This document shows positions 16,046 to 23,127 of a DNA stretch of 24,377 nt, one piece after another. How positions within the stretch are numbered: the first letter of the stretch is position 1; each line of letters opens with the position of its first letter. The notes below the pieces were generated by a model. It searched no databases. It saw only the letters and a list, made by a program, of their open reading frames with translations, and was not told the origin of the DNA. The translations under genes were made by a program, and so were the position numbers. Source of the stretch: JBHHYR01 sp046757585 (lineage in GTDB: Bacteria > Desulfobacterota > Binatia > HRBIN30); the NCBI GenBank assembly GCA_046757585.1, contig JBHHYR010000036.1, forward strand, positions 1 to 24,377, read 5' to 3'.

Positions 16046-17763
16046 CACCCTGGGTGCGCCGGAGCGGGGGCGGTTCGTTCTTCCAGCGCGGCCATGACGT
16101 GTGCGCGGACCTCACGGCGTTTCGCCTTCATCGCGAAGTTCTGCGGGATGGCGTCAACGAAAACGATGTGGCGTGGCGCTTTGTAGGGTGCGATGTGTTG
16201 CTTCGCCCATGCAAGCAGCGCCTGCGCGCTGATGTCATGCCCTGCGTTGCGCACCACCGCAGCCACCGGCATCTCGCCTTTGACCCCGTGCGGGATGCCC
16301 ACCACAGCCACTTGGGCGACGGCGGGATGCTGCGCGAGCTTGCGTTCGACCTCCGCCGGAAACACAGAGTAACCGCCGACCTTGATCATGTCCTTTTCGC
16401 GAGCCTGGATGTAGAGCATGCCCCGGCGTCCTTCCCGGACCAAATCACCGGTGCGAAACCATCCGTTCTGCAAGACCTTGGCGGTCTCTCCAGGGTTCTT
16501 CCAATACCCCGACATGAGTCCCGGGCTCCTGACCACCAACTCGCCCACTTCGCCCTTTGGCACGGGACGCCCGCGGGAGTCGACAATCTTGTATTGGGCC
16601 CCCCGGATAATCTTGCCCGCAGCACCGTCCCCAACCGGGGGACCCATCGCGGTGGCAAGCTGGCCGGCGGTTTCGGCCAAGCCGTAGCCCCGAACGAATC
16701 GCGGAAGTTTTCGTCGTCCGAGCCAGCGTGGCTTGGCGGCGAGTTCTCGAAAAGTACGGAGCAGTTCGTCGGGAAATGCGTCGCCGCCACCACCCCACAA
16801 CTCGATCGAGGTGAGATCGTAGTTCCGGGCGCCGGCGTCGAGGAGCATCCGGTACATCGCGGGAATGCCGGAGAACATGGTGACCTTGCAGTCCTGAATC
16901 GTCTGCAGGACGCGTGTCGGATCGAATTTGCCCATGAGTAGCACGGGGATGCCCATCACCATCTGCAACAGCAGCGCTTGATGTCCCGAGGTATGCGCTA
17001 GCGGCATGACGAGGAGGCTGAGATTGTGACGCCGGGTGGGCAGCAACGCGACCAGCTTCGCGTACGAGCGCACGGCAAACATCAACGCGGCATCGCTCAA
17101 CATAGCGCCCTTTGGAAAGCCGGTGGTGCCGGCCGTATAAAAAATGATTGCTAGGTCATCCGGCCGCAGCGGCACGCTGGGAAATTCGTCGGGCTCCCGG
17201 CTGATGAGGTCGCTCAGACGCGTGATCCCCGACGGGACGTCTCGTTTCGTCACCACAAGCCAGTGCTTAACGGTGGGCAAGTGCCGCGTGTCTTCGATGA
17301 TACCATCGAGGACCCCACGGTCCGTCACGAAGGTGTCAAAGCCGCAGTCTTCAGCCAGATAACGGATCTCGTCGCGCCGTAGCATGATGTTGAGCGGCAC
17401 GGGAATGGCGCCGAGCTTCTGCGCCGCGAACTCGGCGAACGCTGCCTCGACACGGTTTCCGGTCATCAAGCCGACGCGGTCCCCTTTGACGATCCCGAGC
17501 CTTTGCAGGCCGTGCGCCAGCCGTGCCACGAAACGCGCGAAATCCGTGAACGTGATGCAATCGCCGCGAAAGAAGGGGTACTCGAGCGGCTGGTCAAGGA
17601 ACAAGGCTGGGCGGTCGCCGTACAACTCTGCGAGCCGCTCCGGCAGCGTGGACATGCTGAGTTGCGCCGCCTGCCTCACCAGGATACGCCACTTGTCGCG
17701 GAACCGTGGCACCGGCCAGTTTTTCTCGCGCAGGCGCGCCGACTGCTCCATAACTGCGGCCAT
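16045..17763 (-). CDS. Acyl-CoA synthetase (AMP-forming, ANL superfamily)
   Basis: This 572-residue AMP-binding ligase has the P-loop IIFYTAGTTGFPKGAML (about 206-222), GYGLAETAG in place of the usual GYGLTE, GWFRTGDLV in the hinge region, and a C-terminal domain ending FAMKAKRREVR. The lysine in AMK aligns with the catalytic lysine of the usual TGK motif, although the neighbouring residues differ. It should activate a carboxylic acid to its CoA thioester with ATP, the entry step for the operon. There is no signal peptide. ATG 17763 has a weak ribosome site, so a start a few codons inside (ATG 17751) is possible. It is 70 bases downstream of the hydratase gene. The substrate class (fatty, aromatic, alicyclic) cannot be told from motifs. 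Confidence 0.93.
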   Translation of the reverse strand: MAAVMEQSARLREKNWPVPRFRDKWRILVRQAAQLSMSTLPERLAELYGDRPALFLDQPLEYPFFRGDCITFTDFARFVARLAHGLQRLGIVKGDRVGLMTGNRVEAAFAEFAAQKLGAIPVPLNIMLRRDEIRYLAEDCGFDTFVTDRGVLDGIIEDTRHLPTVKHWLVVTKRDVPSGITRLSDLISREPDEFPSVPLRPDDLAIIFYTAGTTGFPKGAMLSDAALMFAVRSYAKLVALLPTRRHNLSLLVMPLAHTSGHQALLLQMVMGIPVLLMGKFDPTRVLQTIQDCKVTMFSGIPAMYRMLLDAGARNYDLTSIELWGGGGDAFPDELLRTFRELAAKPRWLGRRKLPRFVRGYGLAETAGQLATAMGPPVGDGAAGKIIRGAQYKIVDSRGRPVPKGEVGELVVRSPGLMSGYWKNPGETAKVLQNGWFRTGDLVREGRRGMLYIQAREKDMIKVGGYSVFPAEVERKLAQHPAVAQVAVVGIPHGVKGEMPVAAVVRNAGHDISAQALLAWAKQHIAPYKAPRHIVFVDAIPQNFAMKAKRREVRAHVMAALEERTAPAPAHPG

Positions 17764-17833
17764 GTTCGTACTCGGCTGGAAACTCCGGCAGACGGGGCCT
17801 TTGACCTACCACGCCCCTCCGCGGCCCCTCACC

Positions 17834-18655
17834 TCAGCGTCCCTTCCACACCGGCTCCCGCTTTTCTTGGAACGCTTGGATGCCTTCCATCGCGTCTTCG
17901 GTAGAGAACACTTCCCCTGCGTAGATCATCTCCTGATCAAGCGCTTCTTTGAGCGGCAAGCCAAGCCCCTTCACCGCCGACTCCTTGACCTTGCGCACGG
18001 CGACCGGGCCATTCTTGCAGATCAGCTCAGCGTAACGCATGGCGGTTGGAAGGAGATCGGGCAGCGGAACCACTTCGTTGACGATGCCATAGTGATAGGC
18101 TTTCTCGGCGCTGATGGGCTCCGCCGTCAGCAAGATCTCCATCGCCCAGGGGAAGGGGATCTGGCGCGGCAGCTTGGTGGTCGACCCACCGCCCGGGAAC
18201 AGCCCGCGCCGCGGCTCTCCAATGCCGAACGAGGCGTTCGCCGCTGCAATGCGGATGTCCGTTCCTTGTAGCAGCTCCATACCACCGGCGATGCAGAAGC
18301 CGTTGACCGCCGCGATGATCGGCTTGTAGATCTCGACATCGCGCAGCACAGCGATGAGCGACGCATTGACGGGGAAATCCTGGCCGAGGGTTTGCGTGCC
18401 CCCGGAGGCTGACAGCTCGCCGATGTTCTGCGTTACCATCGGGATGAATTCCTTCAGGTCACCACCGGCACAGAATGCCTTGTCGCCGGCCCCGGTGATC
18501 ACGGCAACCCATAGCTGGGGATCATCACGGAAATCCAGCCAAGCCTTGGCCAGCTGGCCGAATGCCTCGAAGCTCAGCGCGTTGCGTCGCTCCGGTCGAT
18601 TGATCGTGATCAGTGCAACACGGTCCTTTTTTTCGTACAAGATTGGTGCTGGCAT
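17834..18655 (-). CDS. Enoyl-CoA hydratase/isomerase (crotonase family)
   Basis: This 273-residue crotonase has the standard length. The oxyanion-hole segment AFCAGGDLKEF is at 60-70 and the second loop FCIAGGMELLQGTDI at 120-134. E127 and E147 (FGIGEPRRGLFPGGG) align with the two catalytic glutamates of enoyl-CoA hydratase, so hydration of a 2-enoyl-CoA is plausible; other crotonase reactions share this layout. It is the first gene of the minus-strand operon, directly behind the palindrome-rich control region. ATG 18655 is chosen over an upstream in-frame start at 18691 because GAGGGAG lies four bases before it and the protein then begins MPAPILYEKKDRVALITINRP, typical of the family. Confidence 0.93.
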   Translation of the reverse strand: MPAPILYEKKDRVALITINRPERRNALSFEAFGQLAKAWLDFRDDPQLWVAVITGAGDKAFCAGGDLKEFIPMVTQNIGELSASGGTQTLGQDFPVNASLIAVLRDVEIYKPIIAAVNGFCIAGGMELLQGTDIRIAAANASFGIGEPRRGLFPGGGSTTKLPRQIPFPWAMEILLTAEPISAEKAYHYGIVNEVVPLPDLLPTAMRYAELICKNGPVAVRKVKESAVKGLGLPLKEALDQEMIYAGEVFSTEDAMEGIQAFQEKREPVWKGR

Positions 18656-18659
18656 GCCA

Positions 18660-18666
18660 CTCCCTC
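18660..18666 (-). promoter_or_regulatory. Ribosome binding site of the enoyl-CoA hydratase
   Basis: Minus-strand GAGGGAG lies four bases before the ATG at 18655. It favours that start over 18691. Confidence 0.65.
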
Positions 18667-18682
18667 GAACACACAGGTGCGT

Positions 18683-18712
18683 TTCAATCAATTGGTTGAA
18701 TCAAATGTTTGA
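18683..18712. promoter_or_regulatory. Candidate repressor operator (adjacent palindromes) upstream of the catabolic operon
   Basis: TTCAATCAATTGGTTGAA (18683-18700) is an inverted repeat of nine-base halves with one mismatch. It abuts TCAAATGTTTGA (18701-18712), a perfect inverted repeat. Such sites suit TetR-family regulators of acyl-CoA catabolism; no regulator gene lies in the window. Confidence 0.5.
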
Positions 18713-18872
18713 ATGCAAGATCCAACATGCGAAGTCAAGGCGGGTCCGGACGGTCTCTTGAACGGAACGCCCGTGTGCTGCGGGTATCGAGGCCACCGGG
18801 GTCCTCCTGACGTGTTTGGCGCTGGGGCCTCATTGCCCGCCTGCTCGGCGCGGATGACGGTTTAGGGTGCGC

Positions 18873-18900
18873 TTGACACTTCCACGTGGCGCAGTCTAAA
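18873..18900 (+). promoter_or_regulatory. Sigma70-like promoter for the outer-membrane gene
   Basis: A consensus -35 box TTGACA (18873-18878) is followed after 16 bases by TCTAAA (18895-18900), which matches the -10 consensus at four of six positions. It reads toward the gene at 18994, about 90 bases away. Confidence 0.5.
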
Positions 18901-18905
18901 AGCGC

Positions 18906-18924
18906 GGTCAATTGATCGATTACC
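18906..18924. promoter_or_regulatory. Candidate second operator overlapping the rightward start site
   Basis: GGTCAATTGATCGATTACC contains the perfect palindromes TCAATTGA and ATCGAT. It shares the core CAATTG-x-T-[CT]-GA with the site at 18689-18700 (9 of 12 positions identical). It lies just after the -10 box. Confidence 0.4.
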
Positions 18925-18980
18925 GGATGAACGTGGATCGGTGCCGGAAAGGCCAGCATGAGCGGCGCAGCCGGGCGAGC

Positions 18981-18990
18981 AAAGGGGGAA
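18981..18990 (+). promoter_or_regulatory. Ribosome binding site deciding the outer-membrane protein start
   Basis: AAAGGGGGAA ends three bases before ATG 18994. It supports that start over the in-frame ATG at 18958, and the resulting protein opens with a signal peptide. Confidence 0.6.
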
Positions 18991-18993
18991 ACC

Positions 18994-20751
18994 ATGGGGC
19001 GGATAGTGACTTTCAGCGTCTGGTGGGGTGCCGTCGCGATCCTCTCGGCAACAGCACTCACACGGACCGCTGGGGCCTTCTACCTCGATGAAGGCCAGAA
19101 TATCAGCCTGCGAGCCCGGATCTATAGCCAAGCCGCATTCCGCCTCAACGACTCGCAGACCGACACGGTGCCGAGCACGAAGCGCGGCCAGCTGATCCAG
19201 CACCGCAATTTTGTCAACCCCGAGCTGGACGCCAAACTGACCTCCTACACTTCATGGATGAAGGGGAGTTTTCTCGACTTCCTGGCACCGGATGACTTTC
19301 GTTTTCGTGTTGCTGGTTGGGGATTTTATGACGGCATCTACGATTACGGGCCCACGCAGTTCAACGAATCTCAGAAGCGGATTAACGCGACCTACCCCGA
19401 TCTCACACAGCGCACCAGTGCCTTTTTCCTTGAAGGACCGAGGTTCGACCCGCAGGCCAATACGCTCGGGAAGATCTTTCCCGGGGCGGAGGTCCAGCAC
19501 CCGCGGGATATCTACGCCACGCAGCGGCGCGTGAATGAGTTGTACCTGAGCTATAGCAAAGGGCCTGTCTTCCTCCGTCTGGGCCGGCAAGCCATCTCCT
19601 GGGGTGAATCGGACACGATTGCCCTGCTCGACCAGAACAATCCCTTTGACGTTACCCTTGGTGCCCCGGGTGTCTTCGAGGACGTTGAGGAGTCCCGCAT
19701 CCCGCTGTGGACGTTGCGCGGCAGCCTGAACCTTTTCGATACCTGGGGACCGCTGTCGAGTGGGTTTGTTGAGGCCTACTGGGTGCCGGGTGATATCGAC
19801 AACAACACTGGCATCCTCCCGATCTTGGGCGCGAGCCCCTTCTCGGCGCGCGGCAAGGATCCACAGCTGCTCGTCAATGAGCAGGCTGGGTCCTTGCTGC
19901 GGGCGCAGTTTGTGCTGTTCGATCATGTCCCGAAGAAGGAATTCGAAAACAGCCGCTGGGGCGTGCGCCTCCAGACCGTCGTCAACCGCTTTTTCACCGT
20001 CAGCACCTGGTTTTATACGCACTTTCCGAACGGTCCGGTGCCGCGGTCACTCGGCCTCACGCGCACCGCGCAAGGGGTGTCGCTGTTCACCACCGAGACC
20101 GTCCACAAGTTGACCTCGGTCATAGGGGCCTCGAACACGTTCTTCTTGGAGCCGCTCGATACGATTGTGCGGATGGAGGCGGAGTATTTCGATAATGAGC
20201 CGGCGTTCATTCCCGAAATCAACTTGGGGATCACTCAGGCGACGCGGAATGCACCATTGACAGTGCTCACGGCCTGCAACAACAACAAGTGCAAGGTGCC
20301 GAGAGCTGACTTTCTGCGCTGGGAGCTTGGCTTTGATCGCTTTTTCTTCTTTCGCCCGCTGAACCCGACCAATAGCTTCATCTTCACGGGGGCCATTGTT
20401 GGTTCGTGGAACCTCGACGAAACTTCCCATAAGGATTTCCGCTTCAGCGGCCAGAAGAAGCCCGGTACGCCAGGGACATCGCCCGATGACTTCGTCCAGT
20501 TGAAAGTCGTGGAGGCCTTTGCACAGATACATTTGCAGAGCGACTATCTGCACGGCCGCTTCACTCCGGGAATCACGTATATCCAGAACGCGCGTGGCAC
20601 ATACGCCATCCTCCCGACCTTGTCGTACCGCTGGACGGACTGGCTGCTGTTCGATATCAAGCTCATCCACATCGGTGGCGAGTATCAGCAGCTCGGTTTC
20701 TTCCGCGACCGTGACGAGATCGCGACGCGGGTCACCTACCAGCTGAACTAG
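18994..20751 (+). CDS. Predicted outer-membrane beta-barrel protein, DUF1302-like
   Basis: The 585-residue product begins with a likely signal peptide (MGRIVTFSVWWGAVAILSA onward), probably cleaved after about residue 28 (TAGA/FYLDEG). The mature part is rich in alternating aromatic strands (FRFRVAGWGFYDGIYDYG, WGVRLQTVVNRFFTVSTWFY). It carries RLGRQAISWGESDTIALLD with NPFDVT nearby, which resembles the 'GRQ..SWGES' signature of DUF1302 proteins. The segment CNNNKC could be a disulfide-closed loop. DUF1302 proteins are often found with genes for degrading hydrophobic compounds. Divergence from the CoA-catabolic operon, with shared candidate operators, suggests a role in uptake or export of its substrate. 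It ends six bases before the convergent reductase gene. Barrel topology is inferred from pattern only. Confidence 0.75.
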   Translation: MGRIVTFSVWWGAVAILSATALTRTAGAFYLDEGQNISLRARIYSQAAFRLNDSQTDTVPSTKRGQLIQHRNFVNPELDAKLTSYTSWMKGSFLDFLAPDDFRFRVAGWGFYDGIYDYGPTQFNESQKRINATYPDLTQRTSAFFLEGPRFDPQANTLGKIFPGAEVQHPRDIYATQRRVNELYLSYSKGPVFLRLGRQAISWGESDTIALLDQNNPFDVTLGAPGVFEDVEESRIPLWTLRGSLNLFDTWGPLSSGFVEAYWVPGDIDNNTGILPILGASPFSARGKDPQLLVNEQAGSLLRAQFVLFDHVPKKEFENSRWGVRLQTVVNRFFTVSTWFYTHFPNGPVPRSLGLTRTAQGVSLFTTETVHKLTSVIGASNTFFLEPLDTIVRMEAEYFDNEPAFIPEINLGITQATRNAPLTVLTACNNNKCKVPRADFLRWELGFDRFFFFRPLNPTNSFIFTGAIVGSWNLDETSHKDFRFSGQKKPGTPGTSPDDFVQLKVVEAFAQIHLQSDYLHGRFTPGITYIQNARGTYAILPTLSYRWTDWLLFDIKLIHIGGEYQQLGFFRDRDEIATRVTYQLN

Positions 20752-20757
20752 CCGGGA

Positions 20758-21726
20758 CTAGGCTAGGCGGTCCCAGCGCTGACGCCAGTCGTTGAGCAGG
20801 TCCTGCAAGGTGTCCTCCCAGCTGATCGTCGGGTGCCAGCCGGTGTCGCGCTGGAGCTTGCTGGCACTGCCCACGAGGGCGGGAACCTCGATTGGCCGCG
20901 GGCGCCCCGCTTGCACAGCCACGTTGGCGCTCGCGCCGCTGATGGCCAGCAGGCGGTTGAGAATCTCGCGCGGGGTCCGTCCCACTCCGCTGCAGACGTT
21001 GTACGCGCTGCCTGCTGCGCCGTGTTTCCACGCCAGGACGTACGCTCGTACGACGTCGCGTACGTCGGTGAAGTCGCGCACGACCTCTAGGTTTCCAACG
21101 CTGATGCGTGGCGGTTGCAGGCCGTGCTCGATTGCAACGATCTGGCGGGCGAAATCGGAACAGACGAACTGCGATGACTGCCCCGGCCCAGTGTGGTTGA
21201 ACGGACGCATGCGAACGACGTCAAGGCCGTGCGTGCGCGACCACTGGAACGCCGCGAGATCAGCAGCAGCTTTGCTGACTGCATAGGGACTGAGAGGGCG
21301 GAGCAGGTTTGCCTCCGTTACGGGCAACTCGTCCGGTAGAACTTCCCCGTAGACCTGGCTTGAGCCGACCCAGACGATGCGGCACCTTTGGCCAGCGTCC
21401 CGCACGGCGGCGAAGACATTCAGGCTGCCCTGCAGGTTGATCCGATACGCCTTGGCGGGATCGCTGAAGGAGCCCGAAGGGCTGGTAAAGGCGGCCAAAT
21501 GGAACAGCGCATCGGGCCGCACGCGACGCACCACCTCTGCCAGGCGTGCCGTATCGTTCAGCGCAGCAACGAGCAGATGATCGGTGGAAACCGGCGGGCG
21601 GGGTGGCGGCCGATCGCCAGACGGGACGTTGCGCGTCGTGCCAAACACTTCGTGGCCCTCAGCGTGCAGCCGTTGCGCCAGGTGCGTACCAGCAAAGCCG
21701 GTGACCCCCGTGACCAGAACTCGCAT
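20758..21726 (-). CDS. rmd: GDP-4-dehydro-6-deoxy-D-mannose reductase (extended SDR)
   Basis: This 322-residue extended short-chain dehydrogenase has the Rossmann motif GVTGFAG at 7-13, GSSQVYG at 121-127 and the catalytic Y148-x3-K152 (PYAVSKAAAD). The phrase FNHTGPGQSSQFVCSDFARQI and the position directly after gmd indicate the 4-ketoreductase that turns GDP-4-dehydro-6-deoxymannose into GDP-D-rhamnose. GDP-fucose synthase is less likely. ATG 21726 is chosen because it opens with MRVLVTGVTG; the longer in-frame ORF starting at 21813 runs into gmd with a non-family sequence. The gap from the gmd stop is 22 bases and there is no clear ribosome site, so coupling to gmd is probable. Confidence 0.85.
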   Translation of the reverse strand: MRVLVTGVTGFAGTHLAQRLHAEGHEVFGTTRNVPSGDRPPPRPPVSTDHLLVAALNDTARLAEVVRRVRPDALFHLAAFTSPSGSFSDPAKAYRINLQGSLNVFAAVRDAGQRCRIVWVGSSQVYGEVLPDELPVTEANLLRPLSPYAVSKAAADLAAFQWSRTHGLDVVRMRPFNHTGPGQSSQFVCSDFARQIVAIEHGLQPPRISVGNLEVVRDFTDVRDVVRAYVLAWKHGAAGSAYNVCSGVGRTPREILNRLLAISGASANVAVQAGRPRPIEVPALVGSASKLQRDTGWHPTISWEDTLQDLLNDWRQRWDRLA

Positions 21727-21748
21727 CGCACGGTTTCGGTGCCGTCGA

Positions 21749-22750
21749 TCAGCTACCGGCAGTTGCCGGTGGGGCCGGGATGACTTCCCGTGTGACAAGC
21801 TCGAGGTCGGCATCGACCATCAGTTCGATGAGTTCTCGAAATCCGACCGTTGGTTGCCACCCAAGTCGGGCACGCGCCTTGGCCGGATTGCCAATGAGGT
21901 GGTCAACCTCCGCCGGTCGCAGGAACGCCGGATCTTCACGAACGTACTGGCGCCAGTCGAGGCCGACCCGTGCGAAGGCAATGCTCGCAGCGTCTTGCAC
22001 GCTGTGGTCCTCGCCGGTCGCGACGACATAATCATCCGGTGCCTGCTGCTGCAGCATGAGCCACATGGCGCGCACGTAGTCTTTGGCGTAACCCCAATCA
22101 CGCCGAGCCGCTAAGTTGCCGAGGTGGAGTTCCTGGCAAAGGCCGAGCTTGATTCTGGCGACCGCATCCGACATTTTCCGGGTGACGAACTCCTTGCCGC
22201 GCCGAGGCGACTCGTGGTTGAACAGAATGCCGGAGCATGCAAACAGGCCGTAGCTTTCACGGTAATTCACCGTGATGTAGTGCCCGTAGACCTTGGCGAC
22301 CCCGTATGGACTGCGCGGGTAGAAGGGTGTCTGCTCCGTCTGCGGGGCCTCGCGCACCTTGCCGAACATCTCGCTCGACGAGGCCTGGTAGAAGCGAACC
22401 GTCCGGTCAACGAGCCGGATAGCGTCGAGGATGCGGGTGACGCCTACGGCGTTGAACTCAGCCGTGAGCATCGGCTGCTCCCACGAAGTCGGCACGAAAG
22501 ATTGGGCCGCCAGATTGTACACTTCATGCGGTCGCAGCCGTTGCAACAGGGTGATCAGCGACAGCTGGTCGAGCAGGTCGGCCTGGACGAGCTCGATGTC
22601 CTGGCGGAGGTGTTCGATGCGGGCGAAGTTCTCGGTGCTGGCGCGGCGCACCATCCCGAACACCTCGTAACCTTCCTCCAACAGCAGCTCGGCGAGGTAC
22701 GACCCGTCCTGCCCCGTGATACCCGTGATGAGTGCACGCCGCTTTGTCAT
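21749..22750 (-). CDS. gmd: GDP-mannose 4,6-dehydratase
   Basis: This 333-residue protein has the normal length. The nucleotide-binding loop GITGQDG is at 10-16, followed by YQASSSEMFGK (121-131) with the catalytic Ser/Glu pair, and Y149-x3-K153 (SPYGVAKVYG). RASTENFARIEHL and FNHESPRRGKEFVTRK are near-diagnostic for Gmd. It converts GDP-D-mannose to GDP-4-dehydro-6-deoxy-D-mannose, feeding rhamnose or fucose branches; the next gene suggests rhamnose. The start codon overlaps the cupin stop by four bases (22747-22750), with a GGGGAGAAGGG ribosome site upstream. Confidence 0.96.
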   Translation of the reverse strand: MTKRRALITGITGQDGSYLAELLLEEGYEVFGMVRRASTENFARIEHLRQDIELVQADLLDQLSLITLLQRLRPHEVYNLAAQSFVPTSWEQPMLTAEFNAVGVTRILDAIRLVDRTVRFYQASSSEMFGKVREAPQTEQTPFYPRSPYGVAKVYGHYITVNYRESYGLFACSGILFNHESPRRGKEFVTRKMSDAVARIKLGLCQELHLGNLAARRDWGYAKDYVRAMWLMLQQQAPDDYVVATGEDHSVQDAASIAFARVGLDWRQYVREDPAFLRPAEVDHLIGNPAKARARLGWQPTVGFRELIELMVDADLELVTREVIPAPPATAGS

Positions 22751-23127
22751 CCCTTCTCCCCAGTTCGACCGTAGCGGTCTTCCAGACGGACAACGTCGTC
22801 CAACTCGGGCGTCGAAGCTTCTAGCACGTCGCAGGTTTCGATGGCGGTCAGACGGTGGCGCAACCCGGCCGGAATGCGAAAGCTCTGCCCCGGCTGCAGG
22901 CGTATGGTATGTCGCGGACCGTCTGGTACCGCAACCTCGAGCGCTAGCAGGCCCGTTTGTAGGTAGATCGTTTCGTCCTTGTGCCGGTGGTATTGGAAAC
23001 TCAATTGCTCTCCGCGCTCGATATGGAGCAACTTCCCCACGTAGCGCTCACTTTCGGCCCAGATGCGTTCGTGTCCCCATGGCTTATCCACGCGCCTGCC
23101 GACGAACGGGCTGCCAGCGGTCTTCAT
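22747..23127 (-). CDS. Cupin, mannose-6-phosphate isomerase type II-like
   Basis: This 126-residue single-domain cupin matches the C-terminal domain of bifunctional mannose-1-phosphate guanylyltransferase/phosphomannose isomerases but stands alone. KPWGHERIWAE opens the fold. Metal ligands are H47, H49 and E52 (YHRHKDETIYLQTG) and H91 (PAGLRHRL). In the family it interconverts fructose-6-phosphate and mannose-6-phosphate, which would supply GDP-mannose for gmd. No guanylyltransferase is in the window. It overlaps both neighbours by four bases (23124-23127 and 22747-22750), so translation of the three genes is tightly coupled. A sugar-epimerase cupin is an alternative, but the operon favours mannose metabolism. 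Confidence 0.82.
   Translation of the reverse strand: MKTAGSPFVGRRVDKPWGHERIWAESERYVGKLLHIERGEQLSFQYHRHKDETIYLQTGLLALEVAVPDGPRHTIRLQPGQSFRIPAGLRHRLTAIETCDVLEASTPELDDVVRLEDRYGRTGEKG

Larger units (their letters stand above)
18656..18993. promoter_or_regulatory. Divergent control region between catabolic operon and outer-membrane gene
   Basis: These 338 bases separate two outward-reading transcription units. I see no convincing gene. The two ends are AT-rich and carry palindromes (18683-18712 and 18906-18924). The rightward promoter at 18873-18900 is good. A leftward promoter is only suggested: TTGACT on the minus strand at 18738-18733 with a poor -10 around 18715-18710. In both directions the palindrome would overlap the start of transcription, the geometry of a repressor operator. 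Confidence 0.7.

Noticed and set aside
16030..16941. A 303-codon + strand frame opposite the acyl-CoA synthetase
   Set aside because: It is a shadow of a gene with intact AMP-binding motifs, with no ribosome site or domain of its own.
18710..18738. Leftward sigma70 promoter for the catabolic operon
   Set aside because: TTGACT is a good -35, but no -10 of acceptable match lies 15-19 bases away, so I kept it as a remark in the control-region entry only.
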